Shown piece by piece: positions 12,975-24,885 of a stretch of 64,000 nt of DNA. A program made the translations under genes and the position numbers. Numbering within the stretch: position 1 is the first letter of the stretch; each line of letters opens with the position of its first letter. The stretch is from Ophiura sarsii (taxonomy: Eukaryota; Echinodermata; Ophiuroidea; Amphilepidida; Ophiuridae): contig CM069452.1 in assembly GCA_035610835.1 (NCBI GenBank), positions 11,875,753 to 11,939,752 on the forward strand, given 5' to 3'. The notes beneath the pieces are model-generated. The model did no database searches. It had not been told where the DNA came from and saw only the letters and a program-made list of their open reading frames with translations.

Positions 12975-13375
12975 TGATAATTCATCACAAATGGTTTATT
13001 ATAGAGCTGCGTGTTAACATCCTTTAAAAAGGACACAAAAGATTGTAAATATTGGCAAATCATACATTGGATAAAAATAGAATACGCTATTTGTGAACTT
13101 ACCCCAGGCAAAGCAAGATGCTTTCAAAAGAAAGTGTGTTCCACTGATCCCTTCGAAAACGTTTACCAACATATAATCAAGAAGGATATATAATAGGAGG
13201 CGACACTTAGCTCATTTGCATATTTGCTCATTAATATGATTAACCCCGTGAACCCAGTCAAAGGTCGCCTCGGAGAGTCGAGGGGACTTTTCTATTGTTC
13301 TCAACGACAGCGTTGGGACAGCGCATGAAGCTTCGTGTACAGAGTTGGCGATGAGCGATTGAGAAGTATACATAA

Positions 13376-14109
13376 ACAGATCATAACATGAATAATGCAA
13401 TTCAACATGTCACACAACGTTCAGTCGAGCGACCGTATAAACAGTATACATGTACAATATGCCATTTATTGTGTTTGAAATGTCAACGTTTTTACCATTC
13501 TTTCCCAAATAAGGAGTATAATCACATTACAAACACATTTTGTGCGAGAGTAACATATAAATATGGTTTAAAATGTCAAAAATGGCACGATAAAAATCCG
13601 TTTGTTATAAATAAAAGAATCAATGGTTAAATAATAAAACTGACACAATTACACTAGTCGATCTCTGTGGCGTGCATGCGTTGGCCATATCGTTTGCAAT
13701 CGGCAATCACGGGTTCGAATCTCCGTGTAATCGTTGTTGTTTTTTTTTTTTTTTTTTTAAACTTGATTGTGGATGTATGTAACATCATTTTTATGTCAAT
13801 TTCTATAATTTATAAATGCCGCCAATGCTTTTATAATTTTTTTCTATTCTTTTTTTAATCTATTTTTCTATCTATCATTTATCTCTGGATTTATTTAATT
13901 TTATAATCTAAACAAATTAAAATGCGTAAACAATATATTATTGCTCGATAAATAAGTGATTGAAGTTGAGTTCACTTTGATAATGATAGCAACACTTGTT
14001 GTAAAACCATTTTACCAGTGTGCCCAACCATTTCTCCTTTGCACACTTTGTTTAAAATACATTCAGAGATGTCATTTTTATAGCTTGTTATAGCTAGGCT
14101 AATATACAA
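13376..14109. repeat. Left arm of a large inverted repeat (fold-back structure)
   Basis: About 730 bp that reappears inverted at 17592-18482. Anchors include 'cagatcataacatgaataa', 'aaggagtataatcacatta', 'gcaatcggcaatcacgggtt', 'tataatttataaa' and 'ttgttatagctaggctaata'. The arm contains a tRNA-like sequence and a poly-T run. The two arms have diverged by substitutions and small indels. Confidence 0.8.
13663..13737 (+). repeat. tRNA-like sequence in the left arm
   Basis: It contains a good B box ('GGGTTCGAATC') preceded by 'ggcaatcac', and a weak A-box region ('gtggcgtgcatgcg'). The inverted counterpart lies at 18190-18262. Not a convincing complete cloverleaf, so probably tRNA-derived and carried by the repeat. 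Confidence 0.5.
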
Positions 14110-16082
14110 CTGTAAGCTATTTGGATACACAAAGCAAACACATTTCCAAATTAGGCCATAGCCAATCGTACAACATGAGAAATGAGACCGTTACCAATGT
14201 TAAATCTACCATGATAACCATTTTTTTAAATCTGTACAACCGATGAATTTCTAGAAAATCTTTGGTACAACTTCATTTCAAGAAAGTTAGTTCTTGTACC
14301 AAATTTAGCTAGCTTTAATAAACGAATTGGGAGACGCAATATTCATGTCGAAATATATGTGGAAAGGCAATCAGACAACTATTGATAGACGCCATCAAGT
14401 CTTGTACCTTTGAAGGGTGATTACGGGCACGTATGAGTAAAGTGGATTCCCTCTATAATGAACCAACATTTTAATTTCAGTGCCAAAGATCTTGAAAAAG
14501 GTTACAGGGGACATTCTCGCTTCGACGATGCTCCTATGCGTAGGTCAACTGAAAGCCCGGTCCGATGGTAGACTCCGAATCTCCAGAATCTTAGGAGATA
14601 TGTACACATTTTTTCATAATACTTTATGCTGCTATACGCTTCCAATCATTAGATGGTTATAGCATATGCACGGCGCAAAGTGCACGGCGTCTCATTTAGG
14701 CCCACATGACGGGCGGGCTAGAGAAGTGCTCAGAACCGGGACTATATTAACATGATTTGACTCAACTTTAAAAAAATTAAACCGGTTTCTACTGTCGCTC
14801 TGTTACGGTCGTATAGTCGCCCCCCGGATTCCACGCGTCACTCTGTTGCAAGTAAGTGTAGGCCCTTCGCCACAACATGTGGGCACTACCGTATAGTTTT
14901 ATTGACTGTACAGCATGCCTTTCGTCGGTACAACTCGGACTTATTACTGTCTGATAAGTCCTACCCCCCCCCCCCCCCTACCTATGGCCCTGTTTAAAGC
15001 GCATGTTGGATGTGCCGGCCCGCCGCGCGCCAGTGGTCCGCATGCGGCGTTATGGTCACTCTCGGTCATTTCGGCGTGGCCCTTGGCCCTCGCTACACGG
15101 CTCCTCACGGCGGCCGCTCATTATCACATCAAACCACTTCTGGATGTTATCATCAATCGGAATGCATTGTCGGCTGCCGCTTAGTCAAAGTCAAATATTA
15201 TAAAGTGATATACAACTGTCACTGGATATACCCACTTTGCCTGATATACCATTCAAAGAATGACACCGCCTGAACCTTTCCGCGAACTGGACGGAGCCCC
15301 GGGGTTAGATCTACGGTTGATTAGGGCATTGCAAGAAATTGTGTCGCAGCACATACTCATTAGAAATTTGTCCACAATTTTGGTGGACAAATCCAAAGCG
15401 ATCGGACGCATGCGTAGAAAAAAGTGTTGTCCCCTTGACTCTCCAGAGGGCCTTTTCGATATTCAGACGATACCAGACGATGGCGGACAGAGGTTCGTGT
15501 GACGAATATTCTAGGTGAAATTCGATGTGGGAACGCTCGGACTGAGGGAACGATGATATTTCTGACTTCAACAGCGCCAGGGCATCGTTCGGGGACCTTT
15601 TGATTATCACTCAGGTCGTGTCAGTATGAAATTAGGTAAAACGCTCCGACATAACATTGAAATCAACGGAGATTCAAAGATTACGGCCGTTCGTGTCTAC
15701 TATGGTCTGGTACTTTTCATTTTCGACTTCACAAATGACGTATATTCATTGATATGATTATTCATTGTATATTCATGACCGTCTATGCTTTCGGCGATTC
15801 GAACAATAGAGTGGCAGGGCCTGATATAATGTGCATGTGTCGCGCTTCAATTCCCATCCAAAATACAGTGGTCAGTACAAAGTAATGCAACAGCGCCCCA
15901 CTATTTGGCATCCAATTTCGTTTCCGGTTTTAGCCGCGTTAATCCCGACAAGGAATACGATGTACAGAGCCAGCATTTAAAAGTGCAGAAGTTAATTATC
16001 AGTTTCCGAGGTAAAGCCTTCCGTAAACGCCTAGTTAAATTGAAAAATGATGTTAATGAATTGGTATTGTCGGCTGGAAAAA

Positions 16083-16545
16083 GATATCGTCAGCCTGCTT
16101 CGATAATTGCCTAACTCATTTTTTCTAGTTCTTAGAAAACAACAAAAGTATGAAACCTGCTACCTGTGTACCTGTTACTCATTTTGCATTATTGAATGGA
16201 TGGCTATTCATTATGTGGAATGTTGATTGTATTGTTGATGCCTCAATTGGCGTGCATGGATGCACTAATCCAAGTCATATAGAAACAGATGAACACAGCC
16301 ATACGATAATTTGATTAATTCCATGGATTTGTCAATGCAAATTCAATAATGCAAAATGAGTAACATGTTGGAGTGGTCTGGTGGCCCTTTTGCAACAAAA
16401 CTCTTCATTTATCAACACTTTTGATTGGTCAATGACTTAGGTATTATAACAGCATTTGCATAATGTAATGAAGTCATGATTTATGCAAAAAACTCAATTT
16501 TGCTGAAAAGTGAGTTAGGCAATTATCGAAGCAGGCTGACGATAT
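16083..16545. mobile_element. Inverted-repeat element with 35-bp perfect arms
   Basis: The 35 bp at 16084-16118, beginning 'atatcgtcagcctgcttcga', recur exactly inverted at 16511-16545. A second perfect pair of about 25 bp ('ttactcattttgcattattg' at 16174 and its complement ending at 16364) is nested inside. This suggests one MITE inserted in another, or a double palindrome. Confidence 0.75.
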
Positions 16546-16816
16546 GTACTTCCATGGTTAGATGTAAAGCTGCGCACGCTTTTGATGCATTATCTAACAC
16601 CCAAATGACAAAACAAACACAGCCATCTAAAGTGTTTTTAAGATAAGTTTTAACATGAGAAACATTGAAAGAATGATTGTACATGTTCGACACGCTTTGC
16701 CTAAATTTGAAATGAAAGCAGGGCGATTTTGAGGGGGATGGAGAACTGGAGATGTTTGTGATACAATACTTGCAGCACCTCTCAAATTGCGCACATATCA
16801 ATCAATTGATCTATTT

Positions 16817-16822
16817 TTCTGT

Positions 16823-16857
<35 letters not shown>

Positions 16858-16890
16858 TTAGTATATTTATTTATTTATTTATTAGTATAT

Positions 16891-16925
<35 letters not shown>

Positions 16926-16930
16926 TTAGT

Positions 16931-17009
<79 letters not shown>

Positions 17010-17050
17010 CCTATTTATTTGTTTATTCATTTATCTATATATTTATTTAA
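16817..17050. repeat. (TTTA)n microsatellite
   Basis: Long run of TTTA units with occasional 'agta' and 'ctat' interruptions. It generates an artificial YLFIYLFI open frame that is not a protein. Confidence 0.95.
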
Positions 17051-17408
17051 CCGGGTTAGCAACTATAACCAGTGTAATGCTACCAATTCCTTTTTTTCCT
17101 TCCATATTTCATCTCATTTTTATAACAAAATTAGGCTTGTATCTGATGGTAGATTGAACCACAGATGGTAGAATGTGATTGAACTGGTGATAATGGTACA
17201 CCGTCTGAGAGCAACGAGACGGGTGGGACCACGAGGTAGTTAGCGTGAATAATGAAACGAGTTGATAAGCACGTGGTGTTGACGCGGTTTCTTGATATGT
17301 CAAACGAATGATTGACAGTTCTCGCTTCAGAGTGTCCTGTTTCATACGCCTGGACATGCATTGAATCGGGTGCGTATTGTGTTATGTGACTTTTGCCCCC
17401 TTTAATAG

Positions 17409-17431
17409 GGGGGGGGGGGGGGGGGGGGAGT
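17409..17431. repeat. Poly-G tract followed by AGTACCGCGCC
   Basis: About 22 G bases, then 'agtaccgcgccattttg'. The arrangement recurs inverted at 18799-18829 ('aaaatggcgcggtac' then poly-C), so the two may be related element ends. Confidence 0.7.
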
Positions 17432-17623
17432 ACCGCGCCATTTTGCGATATTTTGCGAAAACGATCGTGGTTATCACGGGGTTATCACGTTATACGTACA
17501 GTTGAAAAAATAATTTACACTGTTTTAACGAAATGCACTCTGGGATTGTGTTACCAGCCTAAAATCAAAGAGGTCGCACACTTGCTTAAAATTGTATATT
17601 AGCCTAGCTATAACAAGCTAAAA

Positions 17624-17890
17624 CAGGCCCGTAAGAAGGGGGGCGATGGTGGCGATCGCCCCCCCCCCCCCCTTCCCCGGAAAATTTGTACACAGATGAA
17701 AAAATCCCAAAATGCAATATTCTTTGCTACAAGCTTGTTTAGAGCCAAAATGCACCTCGATCGTGCAAAAAATAGATGCAAATTCGAAAAATTTCGCGCG
17801 CTACGCGCGCATATTTGATTTACAAAAATCTTCCGGTGAGTTTTTGGGAAAACGCCCACCCCCCTTTGAAAAAAGTGTCTTACGGCCCTG
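17624..17890. mobile_element. Short DNA transposon interrupting the right arm
   Basis: Ends 'CAGGCCCGTAAGA' and 'TCTTACGGCCCTG' are inverted with one mismatch. The left arm at about 14084 has no such sequence, so this is a later insertion. The CAGG…CCTG ends are hAT-like, but I see no clean 8-bp duplication. The interior carries a poly-C run. Confidence 0.6.
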
Positions 17891-18189
17891 TAAAGGTGAC
17901 ATCTCTGAATGTATAAACAAAGTGTGCAAAGGCGAAATTGTTGGGCACACTGGTAAAATGATTTTACAACAAGTTTGCTATCATTATCAAACAACACTCA
18001 ATTTAAATTACTTTACGCATTTTAATTGTTTAGATACAAAGTTAAATAAATCAAGAATAAAATGATAGATAAATAAATAAAAATATATAAAACTATAACC
18101 GCATGGGCGGTCTTTATAATTTATAAACAATTTACATAACAATGATGTTACATTGATCCACCATCAAGTTTAAAAGATAGAAAAGTAAA

Positions 18190-18262
18190 AGGATAACAAG
18201 CAATTTACGGGAATCGAACCCGTGATTGCCGATTGCCAACTACATGGGCAACGTATGCACGA
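18190..18262 (-). repeat. tRNA-like sequence in the right arm
   Basis: On the minus strand: 'gcaatcacGGGTTCGATTCCCGTaaattgc', a T-arm with good pairing (ACGGG/CCCGT) and an intact B box. The A-box side is weak. It is the mirror of 13663-13737. Confidence 0.5.
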
Positions 18263-18482
18263 CACAGAGACCGATGAGTATAATTGTGATAGTTTTATTA
18301 TTTAGCCATATCCATTTATTTATAATTTGTGTTTCTCTCGCACAACATGTGTTTGTAATGTGATTATACTCCTTATTTTTGAAAGAACGGAAAAAAACGT
18401 TGATATTTTGCGACTGAACCATGAAGCTAAGCTTAGCTTCACGTCGTGACGTAACGTGTTGCATTATTCATGTTACGATCTG

Positions 18483-20880
18483 CTACACAGCGAACATACA
18501 CCGGGGTCATGGGTTAATGCACTGTGTAATTCTACATTCCCGGCAAACACTCTGTTCAAAGGCACAAAAAGTGGACTTGTTTTAAGCATTTTTTTGCAAT
18601 TCTGAGGTGTGTGGATCGTGTTACTTTATCAAATTGATTAGAAATCCATCCATTTTAGAACATCTGAAATTTAAAGTGGACCCATACACCTGGGAAAGTA
18701 TGATACCAAGGGAATATATTTTGCACGTAAATCCAATACAAAAGTTCAGAAAATCGACCAGAATATGACGTACGCGTCATGACCATTGCTTCGGGACAAA
18801 ATGGCGCGGTACCCCCCCCCCCCCCCCCAGGCCTTTAAGCGCTATGATCATTTTTTGAACAACGCTATAAGCACCGCTATTATTATTATTATTATTGTAA
18901 TTGTTTAGGGTTTCCAGTCAAATTTTAGGATGGAATTATTCACTAACATGAACCTTCAAACGTGAGATAAGTTGGGACAAACGTGGGATACGGTGCACGT
19001 AGCGCGCGAAAAAGGCTATTTTTATACTACATTTGGTTTCGATTCCCCCCCCCCCCTCCCCCCCCCCCCCCCCCCCGACTGACGTTTTGAAATTGCATTA
19101 CGGTTCCGTGCCCTGTATAAAATCCAACTTTCTTGACCACGTCTTTGATGACATATCCAGGGTAATAAATCTTCCCCTCCTACACCATTTATCTGATTTA
19201 TTTTACACCAACTGTGTCTTGCCTGCATGCGTGCTACCATTTCTACCGCTGTCCTAAGCATAGCTCAAGGCTCTTTAGTGTTGGAGTAACTAGAAGCCCT
19301 ATATACTACTTTTGAAAATGTTCTTGTGATAACAAATTCCAACTTTTAATTTCAATTTGTCATAAATACTAGTGCTATATCATATTTTATAAAAACAAAT
19401 GTTCAAATTTCGAGAAAAAAATCACATTATATTATCCAAAGAGCAGATTTTAGTTTTAAAACTAGCCCAAATCTGGCGGAAAATCACCACGTGTGGAAAC
19501 GGTCATGTGGCAATACTGCAGCCCCTCAGGCTTGTTCTAGTTTCACCGCTGCCACACTCAAGGTCCCCCAGCATGCGGTAATTCTTGGGGGGAACTTACT
19601 AATACTAGCGTCAAGGCCAGTTCAAGTCAAACTTGGGCTCAAACCTTACAGGCAACTGGAATGTAATGGGATGGAAGTAATTTAGGGGGATGTTGCTCCC
19701 CTGCCTGTACCCTTCGGACACGACACTGGTTTTGTTTACCCGGACATCCCAATGGGGGGACTTGGACTCAGATTCAACTCTTGTAGGCCTGCACTTGGAC
19801 ATGGAATTACATCACTGATAGAGAATCCCTGTACACGTGTCCCTTAGTTCAGAATCGCTCGCTCCCATACTGTGGACAGGTAGGGCTGCTTGCTGCCGTA
19901 CCTTCCCCGGCACCATACCCGTACAGATGGGTATCCCTCTCTATTTTATGCGGACACAACATTGATTGAATTGTTAAATTTGACTGAACTATTGATAAAT
20001 AATGTGCATGTGCATGGCAAACTGAGGTCGGGGGAGGGGGGGGGGGGGCGGGGGGCAATGCCCCCAGAATATTTTGGAAATGAAAGAGTGTTAAAACTTT
20101 GTTGTCCCCCATTTTTGGATTTGTAAAACTTCGTTGTCCCCCCTTTTTGGAGTTTAAAAACTTCGTTGTCCCCCCCGCCCCCCCATTTTTTGGTGCTTAA
20201 AAACTTGCTTGCCCCCCCCCCCCCCTCCCTCAAATTGTCCAGCCCCCTACCCCACCAAAGTATTTATGAACGCTCCCTAACTATAACCTACTTTAATATT
20301 CCAAGCTAACATAGTCGTTTCCGTGTAAGTTTTCAATAGAAGCCTTTTGTCCTAACGAAAGCCAAATACGCCATCAGAATCAAAACCGTTCATTTAACGT
20401 TTGGCGCATCAATAAAGCAACACAAGCACAGGTAAGGCTACGTATATAGTAAAATGTCTTTTATTTATTTTATTAATGTACTTTACAAGCTTTCGAAGCA
20501 GGTGATTCGAAAGTAACAAGCAAGTTGATTTTATCAAAATGTTTAGCAATTGTTTTAATCCAATTGGTTGAGTATCTAACATTATGTGGCTAGTGGTGTA
20601 ACTTGTATTTTGGGTTGATGTGGGGTAAGATTGGTATTTCATGACCAATCGCAGTCACGAATATTCTGCACAGCAAAATTATCCCACAATACCCTGTTTT
20701 CCAGAATATACATCATATGTTTTTTACTTGATTTTTGTTGTTGTTATGAAATAATTATTAATACTAATGCTATTGAATAAACTTTGTTTTACAAATCTTC
20801 TCTGTGAGTAACCTATCTAGCCACTGTATTGGCGTTTCTGTTGGCATTGGTTAACAATGTAATGCATCTGTTGTTACTTA
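18483..20880. other. No gene; several poly-C and poly-G tracts
   Basis: Homopolymer-rich spacer: C runs at about 18811, 19046-19076, 20171-20186 and 20213-20225, a G run at about 20035-20048, and a repeated phrase 'aacttcgttgtcccccc' (20100-20215). No coding evidence. Confidence 0.5.
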
Positions 20881-21547
20881 CAGGGTGAGTCAGAAAGACT
20901 GCAATAGTGGAAAGAAGCCATTTTGTTTTCAAAACCAAAATGAATTTTAAACATTTCTAAACGTTGCAAGAATGATATATTTAATCCTAACTTTGTGTGA
21001 AAAAATGAAGTCAATATCATTTTCCGTTTGCCTGTGGTGACCCTTTTGACCAGTGCACCCATTTCACACGTCTGTCCACGAGATACCCAAAAATATGCAT
21101 CAGATCGCAAAACGTGTCTCCCATTCAAATTTGGAAACTTGAGTTCATTTGTGATGTTATTGGAATTTGATGCATCCTTTCTTGTTTACATGTGAGTTAG
21201 CATAATCAATTATAATCATACCCATGCTGTGAAAGCGTTTAATGTCCTAAATTTTAATAAAAAACTGAATTTTTCCATTTTTTTGTTGGCGTGATATTCA
21301 AATATGAAAATGCAATGTGTGCCATTTCAAATGAAAATCACTGTGCTCGTGGACAAACGGGTAAATTTGTTTGTGCAGCAAAGAGGGTCACCAAAGACAA
21401 ATGAAAAATGCGATCGACTTCATTTTTTCACACAAAGTTAGGATTAAATACATCATTCTTGCAATGTTTAAAAAGTTTTCAAATTCATTTTGGTTTTGAA
21501 AACAAAATGGCTTCTTTCCACTATTGCAGTCTTTTTGACTCGCCCTG
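20881..21547. mobile_element. Mariner-type MITE with TA target duplication
   Basis: Left end 'CAGGGTGAGTCAGAAAGACT' and inverted right end 'AGTCTTTTTGACTCGCCCTG', each flanked by TA. The inverted similarity extends about 130 bp inward on both sides ('ccattttgttttcaaaacca' and its complement). 667 bp, no intact transposase. Confidence 0.85.
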
Positions 21548-21917
21548 TATTTTGAAATTTGGTTGCTGTTTGTTCATTGAAAATATTGGTTGTTTAAACC
21601 ACTGGCAATTTAGCTTCCAAATGGTAGAGCATTGGTTTATGATTAGGTTTACACTGAAAACAGTGTATAGAATTCGGGGACAACTTAGTGTTTAGAAAGT
21701 TAAATGTTTAACGTTTAAACACTTTAATGTTTAAATCCATTTCATATGATTACATGTTTACATCGAAAATAGTTTAAAATGCACAGAATACACAGTATAA
21801 ATTTGCATTGGCTATAAGAATCTTGATTTATCAGATTTTTCCAATGAAAATTTCATTCTGTATAAGGATTTAGATTAGGCACATATTATAAAGCGCTCAA
21901 CAAATAAATGTCATATG

Positions 21918-22718
21918 CTTAAAGACATAATGATGTCCAAATCATCCAAGATAATACATTTGGTCCATAATATTTTACATGAAAAAAAATAGCTGAATCT
22001 TTTCTATTGATAAACTAAAGTTTAATTGCAACATTTGTTTATTTCATTATATTAAATGAAATAAAATGCTCAACAAAAGAAAGTTATACACTTTGTTTAT
22101 GTCCTATATAGTGAATTCCAAATTATGTTTTGACCAAACAGGCTAGATAGACATTTGGATGAATCTTTTAGGAACAATTTGGTACAAAACTTGCCACAAA
22201 ACAACAATGATACTACTAAATCATGATTAGCCCCATTTAAAGAAAATCTGTGACGTTTCGAAATTCGCATTTCAAGAAAATGCTGTGTATGCATTATGCA
22301 TGGCCTGGATGACAGCAGGGAATATCGATCACACATGCTACACTACCAATGCGTGACAGTTTGCAATTTGAATTAGCCCGCGCAGGGGAAATGTGCAGTG
22401 ATTAATACGGGACAAATACGGATTTTCATTAACTGGTGCTAATCATGGCTAATCTGTGTTGTTTTGTGGCAAATACGGTACCAAATTGTGCCAAAAAGAT
22501 TCATCATAATTCAGCCTGTTTGGTCAAAAAATAATTGGAAGATACTCTATAGGACATAAACAAAGTCTATAACTTTCTTTTGTTGAGCTCTTTATATTTC
22601 ATTTCATATAAAAACTTTAGTTTATTAATAGAAAAGATTCAGCAATTTTTATTTAATGTGAAATATTATGGACCAAATGTATTATCTTGGATGATTTGGA
22701 CATTGTAATGTGTTTAAG
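21918..22718. mobile_element. Palindromic element, about 800 bp
   Basis: Arms begin 'CTTAAAGACATAATGATGTC' and end 'GACATTGTAATGTGTTTAAG'. Inner anchors include 'gtccaaatcatccaagataa', 'cttttctattgataaac' and 'gctcaacaaaagaaagt' with their complements. Each arm is over 300 bp. A fragment of the same family occurs at 26767-26827. Confidence 0.8.
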
Positions 22719-22937
22719 AACTTCGCAGTATAGTTTAAAAGCTACACAACGAGCTAAATCATTAAATTTAAAATTCGTTTTGAAGTACTTCCTTATGTGT
22801 AATATACGTGCCAAATACAACGTTTGTAAAATGTTTATTTTTATTTTGGTATTTAACCATGTTATGTGTTGAATACACTGAACAATTTGTCTTCAATCAA
22901 TGTTATGATCCACACAGTCATTGACCCACACATTTAT

Positions 22938-23290
22938 GGGCACGCGTGGTCCAACGGATACATCTCGCTCCACAATACAAAGGATGTGGGTTCGAGTCCC
23001 GTTGCCGCCAGCGTGTTGTATCCTTGAATAAGGCACTCTACAGCAATTACTCCTCTCTACCCAGGTGTATAAATGGGTACCAGCATTAATTCATGTTGGG
23101 AAGGTAACACAGACTCGTTGTGCGGGAGGAGTGGCGAACCCTCCACAGCAAAAATTACAAACAAAAAAGAGTAGTCTGGCCTAAACGCCAAAGAAAGAGA
23201 GATAGGCACTCCACGCGCGAGCTTCGCCCGGCACGTCACTTAACCTTACACATTGAATACAACAGGTTCGTGGAGCATTATACGGTGTGT
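22938..23290 (+). mobile_element. tRNA-derived SINE
   Basis: The tRNA-like head has an A-box-like 'cgcgtggtccaacggata' and a B box 'GGGTTCGAGTCCC'. It is followed by a body with 'ccttgaataaggcactctac' and 'acccaggtgtataaatgggt', phrasing I associate with SINE bodies in marine animals (from memory). Boundaries are approximate. Confidence 0.65.
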
Positions 23291-23410
23291 CCAAAAATGC
23301 GTCCAAAATCATGGGATCCGATAACTTGAGAAATAAAGCAATCTTCAAATACTCATGGCCTAAGGATAGTCTATGCCTTAATGCATTTTAGATTTAGATA
23401 ACGCTTAGTA

Positions 23411-24345
23411 GCTGGGGAGCGGAGGCCCATTTTTAGGGTTTTTTGGTCCCGGTATGCTGGCACAGGGAGACATATACCAAAATGTTCCTTGAAGTCTGTA
23501 GCATACAACCTAGGTAGACATCCTTGCCAACTCGGATGTTAAGTTGACCTTTGACCTCGATTTAGGGTCAAAGTTCACATGTGTTTCAATGGGACGTCAA
23601 AACTTTAATTTAACATGGGGAAAAAATTAAAAAACAAGATATTGACCATAACACTTCAATTGTCGATCAATAATTGTCGACCTATGACCTTTTGAAAATG
23701 ACATGTCAGGAAAAAACTGCTATTTTTTTCACAAAATTTGCCAAAAATGACATGTAATCATTATTTTCAAAATATTATTGGTCCTTGGATGATCGGAATA
23801 CATCTAATATTGATGGTTTATAGACCTACTTGGATTTCAAGACAATTATAAAATCTACCTACAATGCAGTTTCCATAGCAATCACCATTTATGTCTAAAT
23901 TTTACTCCCTTTTGACCTATTTTTGACGTTTTTGGAGGCAATTTACGTATGTTGCTATGGCAACAGCATACCATTGATGTTCGAAATTTATCTTAATATC
24001 AAGTACATTGATATGCTAACCTTAAAATGACTTGACATTTTCAAAAGGTAATAGGTCAAAAAATATTGATCGACGATCAAAGTTGTGATTAACAATATGA
24101 TATACTTTTTGTGGTCAATAATTTGTTTTTTAATTCTTTTCCCATGTTTTAAAAATTAAAGTTTTGACGTCCAATTGAAACACATGTGAACTTTGACAAA
24201 AAAATCGAGGTCAAATGGGAACTTAACATCCGAGTTGGCAAGGATGTCCACATAGGTTGCATACTACAGACATCAAGGAACATTTTGGTATACGACTCCC
24301 TGTGCCAGCAGACCGGAACCGAAAAAACCATGCGCGCTCCCCAGC
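23411..24345. mobile_element. Long-TIR MITE with TA target duplication
   Basis: Left end 'GCTGGGGAGCGGAGG' and right end 'GCGCGCTCCCCAGC', each next to TA. The arms match inverted for over 200 bp (for example 'catccttgccaactcggatg' and its complement). 935 bp, no transposase seen. Confidence 0.85.
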
Positions 24346-24455
24346 TATAGGACACCTTCTGTGATATACATTAGGTGAAAGTGCACATGGTGTAAGCAGG
24401 TTTGAAAACCATTTTGACTCCTGAAATAAGTTGCATCAAGGATGCCTTTTATTTG

Positions 24456-24876
24456 GGTAGGCCTTGTATCACCTACTTATACCGAACATTGTATGGGCGG
24501 CCAATGGAGTTAATATAGAATGTCTAAAATCAGGGTAAAGAGATAAATTATAATTTTGTAATGAATACTAATTTACAATATGAATATTTACTAGTTATAT
24601 GAATGATTAATTAATTAATTAGCAATATGAATTATAATTAGTATGAATATGAATGATCCAGATTGAACTGAAATGGTCCAGGTTGAACCGAGATGATCCA
24701 AGAGGATCCCACATCAATCATGAATATACATATTACTAATTAATATTCATTACAAAATAGTTATCATAATTTATAGATCTCTTGCAAATTACAAGTATAT
24801 GTATGTATTCAATCGATTTTAACCCCATTGGCCGCCCATACACTGTTCGGTATAAGTAGGTGATACAAGGCCTACC
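24456..24876. mobile_element. Mutator-like MITE, 9-bp TSD
   Basis: Perfect ends 'GGTAGGCCTTGTATCACC' and 'GGTGATACAAGGCCTACC', with TIRs continuing about 55 bp. It is flanked by 'ttttatttg' on both sides (24447-24455 and 24877-24885). A 9-bp TSD points to the Mutator/MULE group. The interior is AT-rich and non-coding. Confidence 0.8.
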
Positions 24877-24885
24877 TTTTATTTG

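Larger units (their letters stand above)
14110..17591. other. Centre of the large inverted repeat, no clear gene
   Basis: About 3.5 kb between the two arms. Short open frames occur at 15260-15502 (plus), 15311-15610 (minus) and 15905-16114 (plus; basic, with KLIISFRGKAFRKRL), but I recognise no transposase motif. A nested inverted-repeat element (16083-16545) and a TTTA microsatellite fill much of the right half. It may be the decayed core of a DNA transposon; this is inference. Confidence 0.35.
17592..18482. repeat. Right arm of the large inverted repeat
   Basis: Inverted partner of 13376-14109, longer because a 267-bp element (17624-17890) was inserted near its inner end. It contains the second tRNA-like sequence. 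Confidence 0.8.

Noticed and set aside
15260..15610. Overlapping open frames on both strands
   Set aside because: No recognisable domain, no splice support, and they lie in the centre of a repeat structure; kept only as a note.
16752..17171. Long YLFIYLFI open frame, membrane-protein-like
   Set aside because: It is the translation of a (TTTA)n microsatellite.
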